A DNA stretch of 64,000 bases from Bimuria novae-zelandiae CBS 107.79 (GCA_010015655.1 ML976656.1:1926883-1990882), one strand, 5' to 3'. Counted from the stretch's first letter, positions 22,401 to 33,800 are shown. The notes: generated by a model not told the origin, from the letters alone. Program-made: numbers and translations.

Positions 22401-23202
22401 CAGCGTTAAACACGTCACGTACGGCTACGCTGTATATAAAGGACAGGCCCTTATTCTATAGGGTAACGGCTCCCTTAACCCTAGGTCCTACGTTTTCGAC
22501 GCCGAAGCTATTAGCGCTTAGCGGGGACTCGCCTACACGCTTATTACGCCTACCTACTAGCTAAGACGCATATACATGTGCATTAACAGCACTTTTGTTA
22601 TATAGTGCATAAGAGGTAACCTGTCCCCCTCTTTATAATGGGCGTTTGTTAGGTGCCAGGAGACAATGGAGAACCTGGACATTACTATTTAGTAGGCCCT
22701 AGGTCACTGCGAAATAGAAGGGAATAAATTGGCGGACTAGCTAGCTAACGACGCGGCAAAGTCTCCCCGACCTCTATACGGCATGGCAGCTAAGCCTATA
22801 GTCTCAGGCCTTAATTCAGACGTACGCGCCCACACGAGGAGCGCTAAAATAGACTAGTGGCGCGCCCGCTCACCCAAGTTATCTAAATAGTACATGCAGT
22901 GGGACCTCACTTACTGCCCTACAAAATAGCTAAAGGAGCTTACCCTCTAACGTCTAACGCTTGCTAAGCTCCTGTCCATACGCACCCGCCACGGACACTA
23001 CGCCTGGTACTATAAGAAATTCAGGCATAAAGACGCCGTCACGAAATGCCCCTACGGCGTAGACCTAGCGCCTGACCACATCGTACACTGCCCACGATTA
23101 GTTCGAAAGTTCGGTTACTGGCCAAAGCGGCCAGCGTGCCCCCCTAACACCACCAGGGAAGGCGTGGAATACCTAAAGGCACTAGAGCTAAATAATTTCT
23201 AA
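19459..23202 (+). pseudogene. LINE ORF2: APE endonuclease, reverse transcriptase, RNase H
   Basis: One frame holds all domains. The ATA at 19459-19461, overlapping the ORF1 stop, is probably the mutated start. Endonuclease motifs: ICMQEP-like region near 19593, GGDLNAKHD at 19897, HVIDLSFCNIP near 20038, SLDHNTLV near 20110. RT: FIRKHGKKDY near 20925, CGTPQGSPLSPV near 21349, active site YADD at 21439-21450 (about codon 661). RNase H: TVFLDSS near 22366, AEAISA near 22503, HCEIEGNKLAD near 22696. The C-terminus has a Cys/His stretch (TRHGHYAWYY ... HIVHCP, about 22983-23094). Some 1247 codons is normal for this clade. In-frame stops make it inactive. In an intact copy ORF2 would nick DNA and reverse-transcribe the LINE RNA in the nucleus. 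Confidence 0.92.
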
Positions 23203-23503
23203 CTTCTACTTAAGCTTACAAAAGATTAAGCTGCTCCTACTCTACTCTTATTATTAGACTACATGTATAATAGATAAACCCAGACACCTTAGCCTATAGG
23301 CAAGAAGACAAGGATTTAGCCCCCGCACGAAAGGGGGCGGACTCTCACGAGCCGCTGTAAGAGACAGCAATAGCTTTATAGCAAGAAACGCCTTCACTAC
23401 TTTGGCTAGCCCCAAAGTAGCTGCTCGGCGCGTCCCCATGCCCCATGGGAGGCTTGAACTTTACGTTCCTGGACGATAATTAATACTACTACTACTACTA
23501 CTA

Positions 23504-23516
23504 CTAACGCTTTCTA
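23504..23516 (+). repeat. LINE target-site duplication, right copy
   Basis: CTAACGCTTTCTA is identical to 17582-17594 and directly follows the (ACT)n tail. The first bases could also belong to the tail, so the true duplication may be a few bases shorter. Confidence 0.85.
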
Positions 23517-25393
23517 ATTAACAGGGCTATTTAGGTAGTCTCGAGTAATATATTTTAACTTTTTATAATAGTAGCAGGTAAGCTAGCTACTTAAAGCTAT
23601 AGTAGCGGCGCTCGTTAGCTATATATAAGTAAGGGGCTACGCTAGTATTAAAGCGTACTCGCGAGACCTAGTAGCTAAGGTAGGAGTAGCCTTCTTTTAA
23701 GATTCTCGTTCGGCGCGCGCTATAACCTAGAAGTCTGTAATTGCTACCTCTCGTGCGAGGTTGCGGGCGATGTTAATAAACTTAGAGTAATTATCCTTAA
23801 GGCGATAAATGTCACGGCCTATATTTATATAGAGTTAATCTATAAGCTTCTTGTAGAACTTTTTAACTTATTAATTAGTAAGTAGCTTGCGCTGCGTCGC
23901 AAGACGAAAGAAGTCTACTTAAAAGCTAGTAAACATAGCTATAGAGTAGAGGCGTAGTTAGATAAATGCCTAACAGGCCTTCTTCTCCTTATATAGGTCG
24001 CTAAAAGCTTGCTCTATTATATCTATTATAAATTTGCTATTAATGCGTTCGCCACCATCTCGTAGAGCTCTAATTAAAGTTATAAGTTAGTTACGGGCGG
24101 GATCCTCTATGCGTGTAGTTAAATATGCTGTAATACGCTCTTAGGTATCTTCTAAAGTCTCTCCTATAAACTAATCGCGATTAGACTAAAGTTTATTCTC
24201 TATATAGGCCCTCTAGTGCTTAAAGGTCGTAGTTATCTTGCTATCTAAGAGCAGCGGAGGGTCTAGGAACTTAATTAAGCGCTAGCTTGCGCCTAAAGAG
24301 CGTGTATATAAATAAGTAATAGGCTTAAATAGTGATAAGCGCGAAAAACATAAGTTATTAGGCTTACTAGACTTAGAGCTTAGCGGGTTATTAGTAGAGG
24401 GGACGCTCTAGCTTAGGGTCTAAGGGAGAATTTAGAATTTAGTTATACGAGATTAAGTTATTAGTATATTAAGGGTAGAGCCTACTATAGCCTGTTTAGC
24501 AAGTTAGGCTTCTAACCTGTCTATCTTTTGCTACGCTTAAACAAGGGCTCTATGCAGCCCTTCGCCTTTAGCTAAGGTATTAGTAGTAATCTAGTAGTAT
24601 ATATGTAGTTATTGTCGCTCTATACTATAAAGAAGTAGCTAGCTAACTAGCTCTATAGTAATCTTTGCTAGTTCCTGCCTAAAATACTTAATTACGGCCT
24701 CTAGCGTCGCAGTAATTAGGTTATTACTAGTAAACGTGGGTAGCTAGGGAGGTTGCAAGAGGCCCTTATTAATACCTTACTAGATATAAGCAAGTTTTAG
24801 GGAAGTGTCTTAATTATGGTTTTCCTTAGTAATAGAGCCGTAGCTCTGGATTTCGTGTTCTTAGTAGATAAAGGGCTTAGATAGGTTATACGCGCTGCCC
24901 AGCATCTCCTTTTCTAAGACTAATACTATAAATAGGTGTTTTAGTGCTATTTTATTAATACTGCGGGTAGAGTAGCTAGTTATTAGTTCTCTAATAAGGA
25001 GAAGGCGAGCAGGTAGTGCTTAGGATAGTTAGTAGGGATAGGTTCCTCTCTTATAGAGGCTAGGGCTCTTATAGCCTTCTTTACGTAAGTAGTGGGTTGC
25101 CTATATAGCACGTTCGTTAAGTAAAGGGCGATAGGCTAATTAGCTCTCCTAGCTAGCTACGGCGTGCTATTTTTAAACTACGTCCTTTAACTCCCTTTAA
25201 GCGGTACGTTGCTTAGTAGTATTAGGACCTCTTATTACAGGTAATTATACTTTATAATAAACTAATAGCTTAGCGTAGTTATATAATAGATCCCTTAAGG
25301 TAGTTATTATTAAGTCGTGCGCGCAGGCAGATTAAGCGGTTTAACTTAATATTTTATTACTATCTCTAGCTAAGTAAAGAGATCTTAGTGTAA
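23517..25393 (-). pseudogene. Gypsy-2 gag region
   Basis: By position this is gag and leader of the minus-strand Gypsy-2, between its 5' LTR and the protease. The reverse strand gives long stretches interrupted only by stops at Gln/Trp-like places, for example VDFFRLATQRKLLTN followed by KKFYKKLID and YRLKDNYSKFINIARNLARE (about 23930-23740), which look like a coiled, charged structural protein. I do not recognise a standard capsid motif or a clear zinc knuckle. The assignment rests mainly on its place in the element. Confidence 0.6.
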
Positions 25394-25662
25394 TATAAGG
25401 ACAGGCATAGGCTCCTACATTAAGAGAGTAGATAAGGTAGGTGAGCTCTATTTTAGCTACACTAAGATGAGGAGACTATAGGTATATAGGCCTGCGGCGC
25501 TTTTATGCGCTGCCGCTCGGCACGGAATATCTATCTATTTAAGATAGCTACACTGGGTGCGTGGGCAGCTGCGCCCAGGCGTGAGGTAGCTACACCCAGG
25601 CGTGAGGCAGTCGCGCCTCTCACGCGAGGTTATGTGTCCTGCCGGCATGCCAGGCCGTCACA
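25394..25662 (-). repeat. Gypsy-2 5' LTR (269 bp)
   Basis: It has the same length and ends as 7510-7778, with mostly C/T and G/A differences. It is followed by the target duplication ATAAT at 25663-25667. Confidence 0.92.
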
Positions 25663-25667
25663 ATAAT

Positions 25668-28600
25668 AGACCCTCTACAAAGAAGATTAATATACTATTT
25701 ATTACTAAGCTAAGAAATATAGCTACTTTCCCTAAACGTACTAACGATGTAGATAGGAGTAGTTTAACTACCCTATTGCCTATTACGACGTTCACCTCTA
25801 GGATAAACGCAAAACACGATACTTTCTACACCTTAACTAAGCGCTAAACTAAGTAATATCGCTACTAGTTAATAGAAAATACGTATCTAATAAATAGCAA
25901 ACATGCTTACACCCTAATTATAAAGAACATAAAGAATAAAAAGGGAAGCATAGGTTTAATCGCATACTAAAAGGGACTATAACCCTTAGAATTAAAATGG
26001 TAATAAAGGAAGAAGACGGTGAAGCTTTCCTAGTAAAGGCCTAGCAGTAGCCTTAGGAGAAGAAAAACGAAGGACGCCTTAAACCTACGAAGCTAGCTAA
26101 AAAGAAAATGTCTTTTTTAGACCTAGGCTTAGGCGGGAAAACGCCTTTAAGGAAGTAAATGCTATAAATAGTTAGGTATTAATTAAGCTACTAGTATAGC
26201 TTAAAGAAACATAGATAAAAGCCATGCTAGACTTAGGAGCACAGGAAAGTTATGTGTTAAGGAAAGCACTTAATAGAGCAGGACTCTATAAGCGCAAGAA
26301 GGCTATACCCTATACTATCTATGTCGCGAATAGATAGCTGATGCCCGGCAAAGCAACAATCGCGTACGAGGTTAAAACTACCCTTACAATCTATAGACAC
26401 TAGGAATTAATTACCCTTAATATTATTAAGGAAGCCAATTACGACGTAATTTTAAGATTACCCTAGTTAAGGAAGCATAACCCTATAATTAACTAAGAAA
26501 AGAAAAAGCTATCCTTTAAGCGCTACAACTATGCATTGCAAGCAAAGCCTACGTATTAATAAAGCATAATAGTAAATAAGAGAACTATTAATAATATAGT
26601 CTCGCGACTAGAAGTTAATAAACGCGAAATTAACTTAGCAGACGCTAGCAGGAACTACTAAGTTATAAAGCGTAAGCATGAAGAGAATAGCACACCTTTT
26701 AATATCCTTAACGAATATAAAGAATGGAGTTATTTATTTTAGGAAGAGAAAGGAGTAAACGCCCTTCCTAAGCATACACACCAAGATCACCGCATTATTC
26801 TCGAAGAAGGAAAAACGCCGCCTTTTGGACCACTATACGGCCAGAGTAAAAAAGAACTCTAATGGACACGCGAATTCCTAAAGAAAGCCCTTAATAGGTA
26901 ATAGATACGCAAGTCAGAATTATTAGCAGCGTTACCCTTAATATTTATTATAAAGAAGGATAGAACATAACGTCTATGTATTAACTATAGGAGACTAAAC
27001 GACATAATAATTAAGAATAGATACCTACTACCAAATATACAAGAATCTCTAGACAGGCTAGGACGAGCTAAGATATTTACGTAATTTAACCTACAAGACG
27101 GATACCACCTTATATAAATATTAGTAGGTAATAAGTAGAAGACAGCCTTTTAAACCAGATACGGACTATTTAAGTACTAAGTTATGCCCTTTAGACTTAC
27201 GAACGCACCAGCAACATTCTAAGTAATAATTAATAATATACTATAGAACTACCTTAATATATTTATAGTTACCTACCTCGACGACATCTTAGTATTCTCG
27301 GAACAGGAGAAAGATCATGTGCAACACGTATAGATAGTACTATAAGCGCTAGATAATACTAACCTATAACTAAAACTAGAAAAGTGTAAATTCTATATTA
27401 CAGAACTAGAATTCCTAGGACATGTTATTAATACTAAAGGTATCTAAGTAAGCCCTTCGAAGATTAAGGAAGTAAAAAAGTAAAAATTACCTATTAATCT
27501 TAAGGAAGTGCAAGCCTTCCTTAAATTTACTAGATTTAATAAATAATTTATCACGGACTACTCTAGAATCACACTACCACTTACAAACCTTACGAAGAAA
27601 GATAAACCTTTTAACTAGATAGAAGAATGCGAACAAGCATTCTAAACACTATAAAAAGCATGTATTACGCTACTAGTCCTTATATACTTCTAAGATAACA
27701 AACCTTTGCGTATTGAAACAGACATAAGCGACTTGGCGGTAGGAGCATGCGCGAAACAAAAGAAGAATAGTAAATAGCACCTAGTTACATACTACGCACA
27801 CAAGTTTACGCTAGAAGAATTATAGTACGAAGTACACGATAAGGAACTACTTACGATAGTAAAAGCTATTAAACACTAGAGGATCTACGCATATAGCTAC
27901 TTAAAACTTATAATCTTTACAGACTATAAGAATCTTATACGCTTTACAACCACAAAAGAACTAACTTAATAATAAGTAAGATGGTTAGAAACGCTAGGAC
28001 AATACAAATTCAAAATTATGTACACTCTAGGTAAAGAAAACAGACGAGCAGACGCTCTTAGCAGAATAAATAATAAAGGAGAAAAGGTTAAGATATACTT
28101 TATAATACTAAAGAAAAACCCTAATAGCTCTTTAGAACTAACCGCTAAACTCAACCAACTCCTTGTACTTACACGAGAAGTACCCAGAGAACTACAAAAG
28201 GAAGTTATACAACAATACTATAATAACCTAGTGTACGGACACCCAAGGATTAGAAAAACCATGGAACTTATCCAGCGGAACTACAGCTTTAAGGGAATTA
28301 AAGAAGTAGTAACTACCTACATCCGTAAATATGTAGATTGCTAGCGCAACAAACATGCAACACACCTTAAATATAGAGAAATATAAGCTATATAAATACC
28401 TGTTACACTATAGGAAGATATCGCTATAGACTTTATTATAGAACTACTAAAATTAAGAGATCCTGCAACCGGAATCACTTACAACGCAATACTAAATATT
28501 ATCTATTAATTTACTAAATACGTGGAACTACTACCATGCCAGAAGACAACAATGGCTAAGGAACTCGCATTCCTCATCCTAGACTGACTTATATGGCACC

Positions 28601-29694
28601 ACGGTATTCCAAAGATAATTATTAGCGATAGAGACAAACTCTTTACCTTAAACTATTAGACAACCCTGATGGCACTTATTAGAACAAAACGGAAATTATC
28701 GACAGCATACCATCCACAAACCGACGGACAGACAGAACGTACGAATTAAACTATTAAAACGTACCTACGCATCTACTGCAACAACCAGAAAAATAACTAG
28801 ATTTCCTTACTACCTATGGCACAACTAGCATACAACAACAAAATATTAATAGTAACAGGATTTACACTATTTTATATAAACTACGGAAGATATCTACATC
28901 TCTTTAATTAAACACTTCTTATAGTAATTAGAACAGAGGAAGTAATAAATATAGCAGAAACTATAAAGAAAACACATGCACAACTCTAAGAGAATCTCGA
29001 GAAAGCTTAATAGCAAAGTATTTCCTACACGAACCAAAAAAGAAAAACGGCACCTTAGCTAAAGAAGGGGGATAAAGCATATCTGCTTATAAAAAATCTT
29101 CGAACCTAAAAGAAAAAGCATAAGAAACTAGATCATATTAAGGTCGGGCTATTTTTCATTATCGAATAAATATCACTAGTTAACTACTAATTAGAACTAC
29201 CGCTAGATGCAAAGATACACCTAGTATTTTATATAGATTAACTCGAACCTGCAGACCCTAAAACACCAGTTAAAACAACCTTTTATTACTAGCTAGAGGA
29301 AGAAACCAAATTCGAAGTCAAGAAGATACTATAATATACAAATTAGCTACGAACATATCTAATTAAGTGGAAAGGATATCTACACTTAGAAAACACATAG
29401 GAACTAGAAGCAAACCTTAGAAACTATCGCTAATTGTTAGCATAATACTATCGTCAGACCACAAGAAGGAATTAGGAACAATTAGAGGAGAATCCAATAA
29501 AAATTCGTTAAGAAGAAGATCTATTAATAGATTAGGAAGAGGATTATTAGCCTGTAACCAGCCCGGATTAGCGAAGAAATCGTTTCGGAACAGAGCGTCT
29601 GCACTCAAGCTCTCTGTCTCTTACACCTTATCCTAGGCATCTAACAGTTTTCTATCCCGACGCGCAAACAACTTCTTACGACCCTCTAGCTTAA
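25668..29694 (+). pseudogene. Gypsy-1 gag end and pol: protease, RT, RNase H, integrase, chromodomain
   Basis: After the end of gag (to about 25844) the pol frame shows a protease (AMLDLGAQESYV at 26224, a DxGA site; VILRLP and LRKHNP near 26450), RT with INYRRLND near 26980, FRLTNAPATF near 27190 and YLDD at 27274-27285, and RNase H (RIETDISDLAVG near 27712; KENRRADALSRI near 28036). The integrase has an H2C2 region (GHPRIRKT near 28240), a core with GIPKIIISDRD near 28600 and AYHPQTDGQTERTN near 28706, and a chromodomain with YLIKWKGYLH near 29356. The frame stays readable with stops to TAA at 29692-29694. The chromodomain would direct insertion to modified histones. There are about fifty stops; the RT and integrase acidic residues checked are intact. 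Confidence 0.92.
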
Positions 29695-30013
29695 GGAGCT
29701 TACGCTTGCTACAAGTAACGGCCTCCTTAGCACGAGCTAACTCTAATCGCTTTTTACGCTCTTAATCCTCTACCTTCTCCCACTCCTCTTTAGGAACAAA
29801 TAATTCGCATTCGCTCCTTGCAGCGATACAACTAGCACAATAACTAGATGCAGTATCCACAAAACAATAAATATTCAGCTTTTTGCAGCAACCGCAACGA
29901 AAAGGCATCTCCCTACTACTTTCTTTAACACGGCGAATACGATTACGTCGCTCTTAGGTCGAAGTCTTCTTGCGAGGCGCACGCGCTTTGCGAGGCTTGA
30001 GATCCTTAGGCAT
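29417..30013 (-). pseudogene. Antisense ORF in Gypsy-1: Cys-rich, charged, possibly coiled-coil protein
   Basis: On the strand opposite to pol, a frame of 199 codons runs from ATG at 30013-30011 to a TAA at 29417. It carries only four internal stops, all TAA/TAG as RIP produces from Gln or Trp codons. The N-terminus is very basic (PRKARAPRKK). Then comes a cysteine cluster at about residues 40-69: CGCC near codons 40-43, then spaced single Cys residues including CASC and SEC. A Lys/Glu-rich stretch likely to form a helix or coiled coil follows (EEWEKVED, then LELARAKEAV), and a hydrophobic C-terminal part (LPNLLIDLLLNEF). I do not recognise the family. The cysteine pattern suggests zinc binding. 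It lies between the chromodomain and the polypurine tract, and its 3' end overlaps the pol end by about 280 bp. A TATA box stands 50 bp upstream of the ATG. Confidence 0.7.
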
Positions 30014-30062
30014 GATTAGGAAGGCACTAAGGCCAGAACGCGAAAGCAGCGACTTACGCGGG

Positions 30063-30070
30063 TATTTATA
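30063..30070 (-). promoter_or_regulatory. TATA box of the antisense ORF
   Basis: The reverse strand reads TATAAATA here, 50 bp upstream of the ATG at 30013. The interval from 30013 to 30144 is GC-rich with very little RIP-like change. This places a plausible core promoter inside the 3' end of Gypsy-1, pointing back into the element. Confidence 0.55.
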
Positions 30071-30129
30071 TGCGACGACCGTATCTGCAGCTAGGGGGCG
30101 CGGAACGAGGATACCGAGGACGCTATCTG

Positions 30130-30144
30130 AAAGAGGGGAGGTGA
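30130..30144 (+). promoter_or_regulatory. Gypsy-1 polypurine tract
   Basis: AAAGAGGGGAGGTGA directly precedes the 3' LTR, as needed for priming of plus-strand DNA. Confidence 0.75.
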
Positions 30145-30225
30145 TGTTAGGATCTGAACATGTATGGAACGCGGAGAACCAACCTTAGCCCCTTAGGGAC
30201 CAGCTACCCCTTTGGGATCTTAACA
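30145..30225 (+). repeat. Gypsy-1 3' LTR (81 bp)
   Basis: It reads TGTTAGGATC...GGATCTTAACA and is followed by the target duplication CTATT. It differs from the 5' LTR at three positions, where this copy has the unmutated-looking base. Confidence 0.95.
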
Positions 30226-30612
30226 CTATTTAGCGTTAATGTATACATTTCCTTTATCCGTTAGACTAGGAATAGAAACTTATTAAAAGTTTTTAGTTAA
30301 TGCCTAAAGCTATTATAAAGCTATTATAATATTTAAATGTAAAGAGCTTATTTCTATTTATAATAAACTCCTTTATTAGTCTGTGTTTCGCGAATACTAT
30401 ACTATTTGCCTTATAGACTAGTTCTTTTACTATTATAGATTTTTTTAGGCTTAAACTTAGCTATTTTAGTTAAGTAGTCTACTAGTACTATAATAGTATT
30501 ATATATCTGCTTTATTCCTAACTATTGTAACTTTAAAAGCTTTACTATAAACTCTATTATTGTTAAAATCCACGATCCAACATAACACCAAATGCTTAAT
30601 ATAAACACTACT
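30226..30612 (-). pseudogene. Gypsy-3 integrase core, N-terminal half
   Basis: The reverse strand gives KSIIVKELVYKANSIVFAKH, then LIKEFI and NRNKLFTFKYYNSF: the middle of a Ty3/Gypsy integrase core. The family has DRDKLF here, so one catalytic Asp reads Asn. Upstream the frame continues as IIVLVDYLTKIAKFKP. The remaining C-terminal part of the core lies at 5790-5988, across Gypsy-1. Copia-2 interrupts it on the right (target duplication CTACT at 30608-30612 and 43712-43716). It is the oldest recognisable layer of the nest. Confidence 0.75.
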
Positions 30613-30685
30613 TGTCTGCACAGCCTCGCCTTCCGCACTAAGGGAACTATGTAACCCTATCATACCCCTGTACCCCCTCACTTCT
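30613..30685 (+). repeat. Copia-2 5' LTR, piece 1
   Basis: It begins TGTCTGCACAGCC and runs to the Copia-3a insertion, ending in that element's target duplication CTTCT (30681-30685). It matches the start of the 3' LTR at 43459. Confidence 0.93.
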
Positions 30686-30856
30686 TGTCAGATAGAATAA
30701 GCTACGGTGAGGTCAGATCTGTACAATCGAGCAGGGACCACTTGGCTTGGCACACTAGCAAAATATCTGAAACCAACTAAACACAGTGGAGAATACAAAA
30801 AAAAATAATAAATACTATCAAGTTGCATCAACATCTACTTATTATACTATCTGACA
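30686..30856 (+). repeat. Copia-3a 5' LTR (171 bp)
   Basis: TGTCAGATAG...CTATCTGACA, with an A-rich stretch near 30800. It matches 35538-35708 and the LTRs of Copia-3b. Confidence 0.94.
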
Positions 30857-30888
30857 ATTAAGAGTCTTACTGCCCTGACTAATACAAT

Positions 30889-33800
30889 ATGGCGCAACTC
30901 TCAAACCGCGATTCTACGGTACACCTGAACACCTCCGCAGACCACAGGGGGTAGAGAACACAACTCCAGGCAAGATGCGTAGTACATAACATTTAGGATA
31001 AAGTTAATCCAAATTTAACCACGCTATTAACCCCAAAACCGCTACTAATAAGGGCTCTAGTTATTACTAACTACGCGCCAGCCGCGAATATTAAAGTCTT
31101 AATAAGACTAACTAAACTATTAGCTAGAGGCTAGAAGGCTTTTAAAGAAGACCTTAAATACTATAAGATCCTCTTTAAGCAATATAAGAGCGATTGACAT
31201 AAATATAAAAAGGAGTAATTAAGCCTTTAGCACATCGTTGTGTTTATCTAATTAATTATGTCACCGCACCTACTACGCACATGTTGCCTGCCAGATAAGC
31301 CACTACAATAGTGAATTACTAATCTACAAAAGATAATTGGCATGAGCGACTAACTTAAACGAGAATAAGCACGTACCAGATACCGTGCGGCACTTAAGCC
31401 AATAAGAAGCCCTTAATAATAGGATACTTGGCTAGCTAAGTACAACAAAGCAGCTGCGGAAGCAGAAGCCTTCTAAGTTACTAAGCTATTATAAATTAAT
31501 ATAATTATAAAAGACTTTATAGATGCCGTAAACAAGGTTGCTCCTATATAGTCTACGAATTTTTAAGATAATGGTCAATTCGCAGCTAGCATGGATTAAA
31601 AAGAGATAATATAACGCTTCTAAGAACACATAATAATAAATTATCCCCTTAGATTAGGGAAACACAAAGTATTTATATCTAATAATGCATTACTTTTTGC
31701 TAAAGGTAGTGCACCCACCTAGGGTAATAATAAGAACGCCTATCCTGCTAAAAGCGCGTTATCGAAATAAAACTAAGGTAGACCTCGTAATTAACGTACA
31801 GCGGGCAGGAAAACCACCACGCTTAAATAGCCTATAGATTTAGAGCCTATTGCCACAAGAGGAGCAAAATGCCCTGCATGTAGACAACGCCATAGTATAA
31901 GGGACTGCTATTATGTTAATCTAGACAAGGCTCCTAAATGGTAGAAACTAAACGAGACTATTAGCAAGCTTATATAATTTAAGCGTGAGAAAGACGCAAC
32001 GTTCTAGGGGCTAATTTATAGATAAAGCAGGATCTGATTAAGAACACTAATTACGAAATAATCGCACACTCTAACGCCCGAGATCCTTAAAGATTAACTA
32101 GAGGGCTAAAGAATTACTGCTACTAAAGTAGCTTTTAACTTAGCAGCAAGAGGGAGAGATACTACTAACTATCTACTATAGAAGTTATTTATCCTTAACT
32201 TAGGATTAACCTGCCACATTACTAACAACCCTAATCGCATTTACAGTTTCCGACCACCACTGCCTGGAGACTATATATGGGCCGGAAATTCCAAAGTGTG
32301 GATTAGAGGATATGGGTCTATTAACCTTACTCTAAAGAATAACACTAGAATAACAAAATTAACCTTATAAGATGTGGCTATTTGCCTAGACCTGTTATAT
32401 AACTTAGTGTCATTCTAACTATTAAGGCACAAAGGGATCTAGTAGGATATATAAATAGACCTAACTACTCTCTAAGGAGCTAAGAACAGAGCCATTAGAA
32501 TTATAACTAAGATATTTAGATAGTAGGTGCTAGAATATAATCCGCTACCACCTGCCACATATCACACACACAAGATCACTACAAGAACTAAAAAAGGACC
32601 GTAAAAGGCCTTAGCTATGCTATGGCACAAAAGACTAGGATACCTAGGCCTAGCGGCTATTAAACACCTAGTGCAGCAAACTAAAGGGGTGCGTGTTAAA
32701 GGCATTATAACTGTAGAATGCAACTTATGCGGGAGAGCAAAGTCTAGACAGTAAATAAGCCGCGCCCCACGAATAAACAAAGATAGACCTGGAGAGAGGC
32801 TTAGCATTAACTTCCACACATACAAGATCCAAGAAGTTACTAAAGAGAAGAGTTAATTACTAATTACTAATAAGTTTTTAGGCATGCAATAGGACCTCTA
32901 CTTTATAGATTACTAAATAGTAAAGTTAATTATTAATGCCCTTTTAGTATTTATCTTATTCCTTAAGAACTACTACAACATCTCTGTTAAGACTATTAAA
33001 GCANNNNNNNNNNNNNNNNNNNNNNNNNNNNNNNNNNNNNNNNNNNNNNNNNNNNNNNNNNNNNNNNNNNNNNNNNNNNNNNNNNNNNNNNNNNNNNNNN
33101 NNNNNNNNNNNNNNNNNNNNNNNNNNNNNNNNNNNNNNNNNNNNNNNNNNNNNNNNNNNNNNNNNNNNNNNNNNNNNNNNNNNNNNNNNNNNNNNNNNNN
33201 NNNNNNNNNNNNNNNNNNNNNNNNNNNNNNNNNNNNNNNNNNNNNNNNNNNNNNNNNNNNNNNNNNNNNNNNNNNNNNNNNNNNNNNNNNNNNNNNNNNN
33301 NNNNNNNNNNNNNNNNNNNNNNNNNNNNNNNNNNNNNNNNNNNNNNNNNNNNNNNNNNNNNNNNNNNNNNNNNNNNNNNNNNNNNNNNNNNNNNNNNNNN
33401 NNNNNNNNNNNNNNNNNNNNNNNNNNNNNNNNNNNNNNNNNNNNNNNNNNNNNNNNNNNNNNNNNNNNNNNNNNNNNNNNNNNNNNNNNNNNNNNNNNNN
33501 NNNNNNNNNNNNNNNNNNNNNNNNNNNNNNNNNNNNNNNNNNNNNNNNNNNNNNNNNNNNNNNNNNNNNNNNNNNNNNNNNNNNNNNNNNNNNNNNNNNN
33601 NNNNNNNNNNNNNNNNNNNNNNNNNNNNNNNNNNNNNNNNNNNNNNNNNNNNNNNNNNNNNNNNNNNNNNNNNNNNNNNNNNNNNNNNNNNNNNNNNNNN
33701 NNNNNNNNNNNNNNNNNNNNNNNNNNNNNNNNNNNNNNNNNNNNNNNNNNNNNNNNNNNNNNNNNNNNNNNNNNNNNNNNNNNNNNNNNNNNNNNNNNNN

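Larger units (their letters stand above)
17595..23503 (+). mobile_element. Tad-like LINE retrotransposon, near full length
   Basis: This 5.9-kb non-LTR element has a 13-bp target duplication, a short 5' UTR, ORF1 (gag-like), ORF2 (endonuclease, RT, RNase H, C-terminal Cys/His motif), a 3' UTR of about 280 bp, and a trinucleotide (ACT)n tail at about 23484-23503. It sits in the protease-gag interval of Gypsy-2, on the opposite strand to it. The domain order with RNase H after RT is that of the fungal Tad1 clade. It is clearly less mutated than Gypsy-2, with long readable stretches, but has many RIP-type stops. Confidence 0.93.
7510..25662 (-). mobile_element. Gypsy-2: Ty3/Gypsy retrotransposon on the minus strand, inserted in Gypsy-1 gag
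   Basis: Two 269-bp LTRs (7510-7778 and 25394-25662) bound this element. The flanking 5-bp target duplications are ATAAT (7505-7509 and 25663-25667). Coding sequence reads on the reverse strand, so the 5' LTR is the right one. The order is gag (23517-25393), protease-RT-RNase H (15405-17581), RNase H end-integrase (7791-9810). Two later insertions, Copia-1 and the LINE, account for 11.5 kb; the element proper is about 6.6 kb. All frames are broken by RIP stops, and two catalytic Asp codons read Asn. Confidence 0.95.
5989..30225 (+). mobile_element. Gypsy-1: chromodomain Ty3/Gypsy retrotransposon, nested host of Gypsy-2
   Basis: This complete LTR retrotransposon is bounded by 81-bp LTRs (5989-6069 and 30145-30225) and by identical 5-bp target duplications CTATT (5984-5988, 30226-30230). 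Without its 18.2-kb Gypsy-2 insertion it would be about 6.1 kb. The order on the plus strand is LTR, gag with a CCHC knuckle, protease, RT, RNase H, integrase, chromodomain, an antisense ORF, polypurine tract, LTR. The gene order and chromodomain place it among the chromoviruses. The LTRs differ at three positions, all RIP-type transitions. All coding frames contain stops, so it cannot move by itself. Confidence 0.95.

Noticed and set aside
6087..25844. Programmed frameshift between gag and pol of Gypsy-1
   Set aside because: Gag and pol are in different phases once Gypsy-2 is removed, but the mutated state and the possible small indels near the insertion make a slippery-site claim unsupportable.
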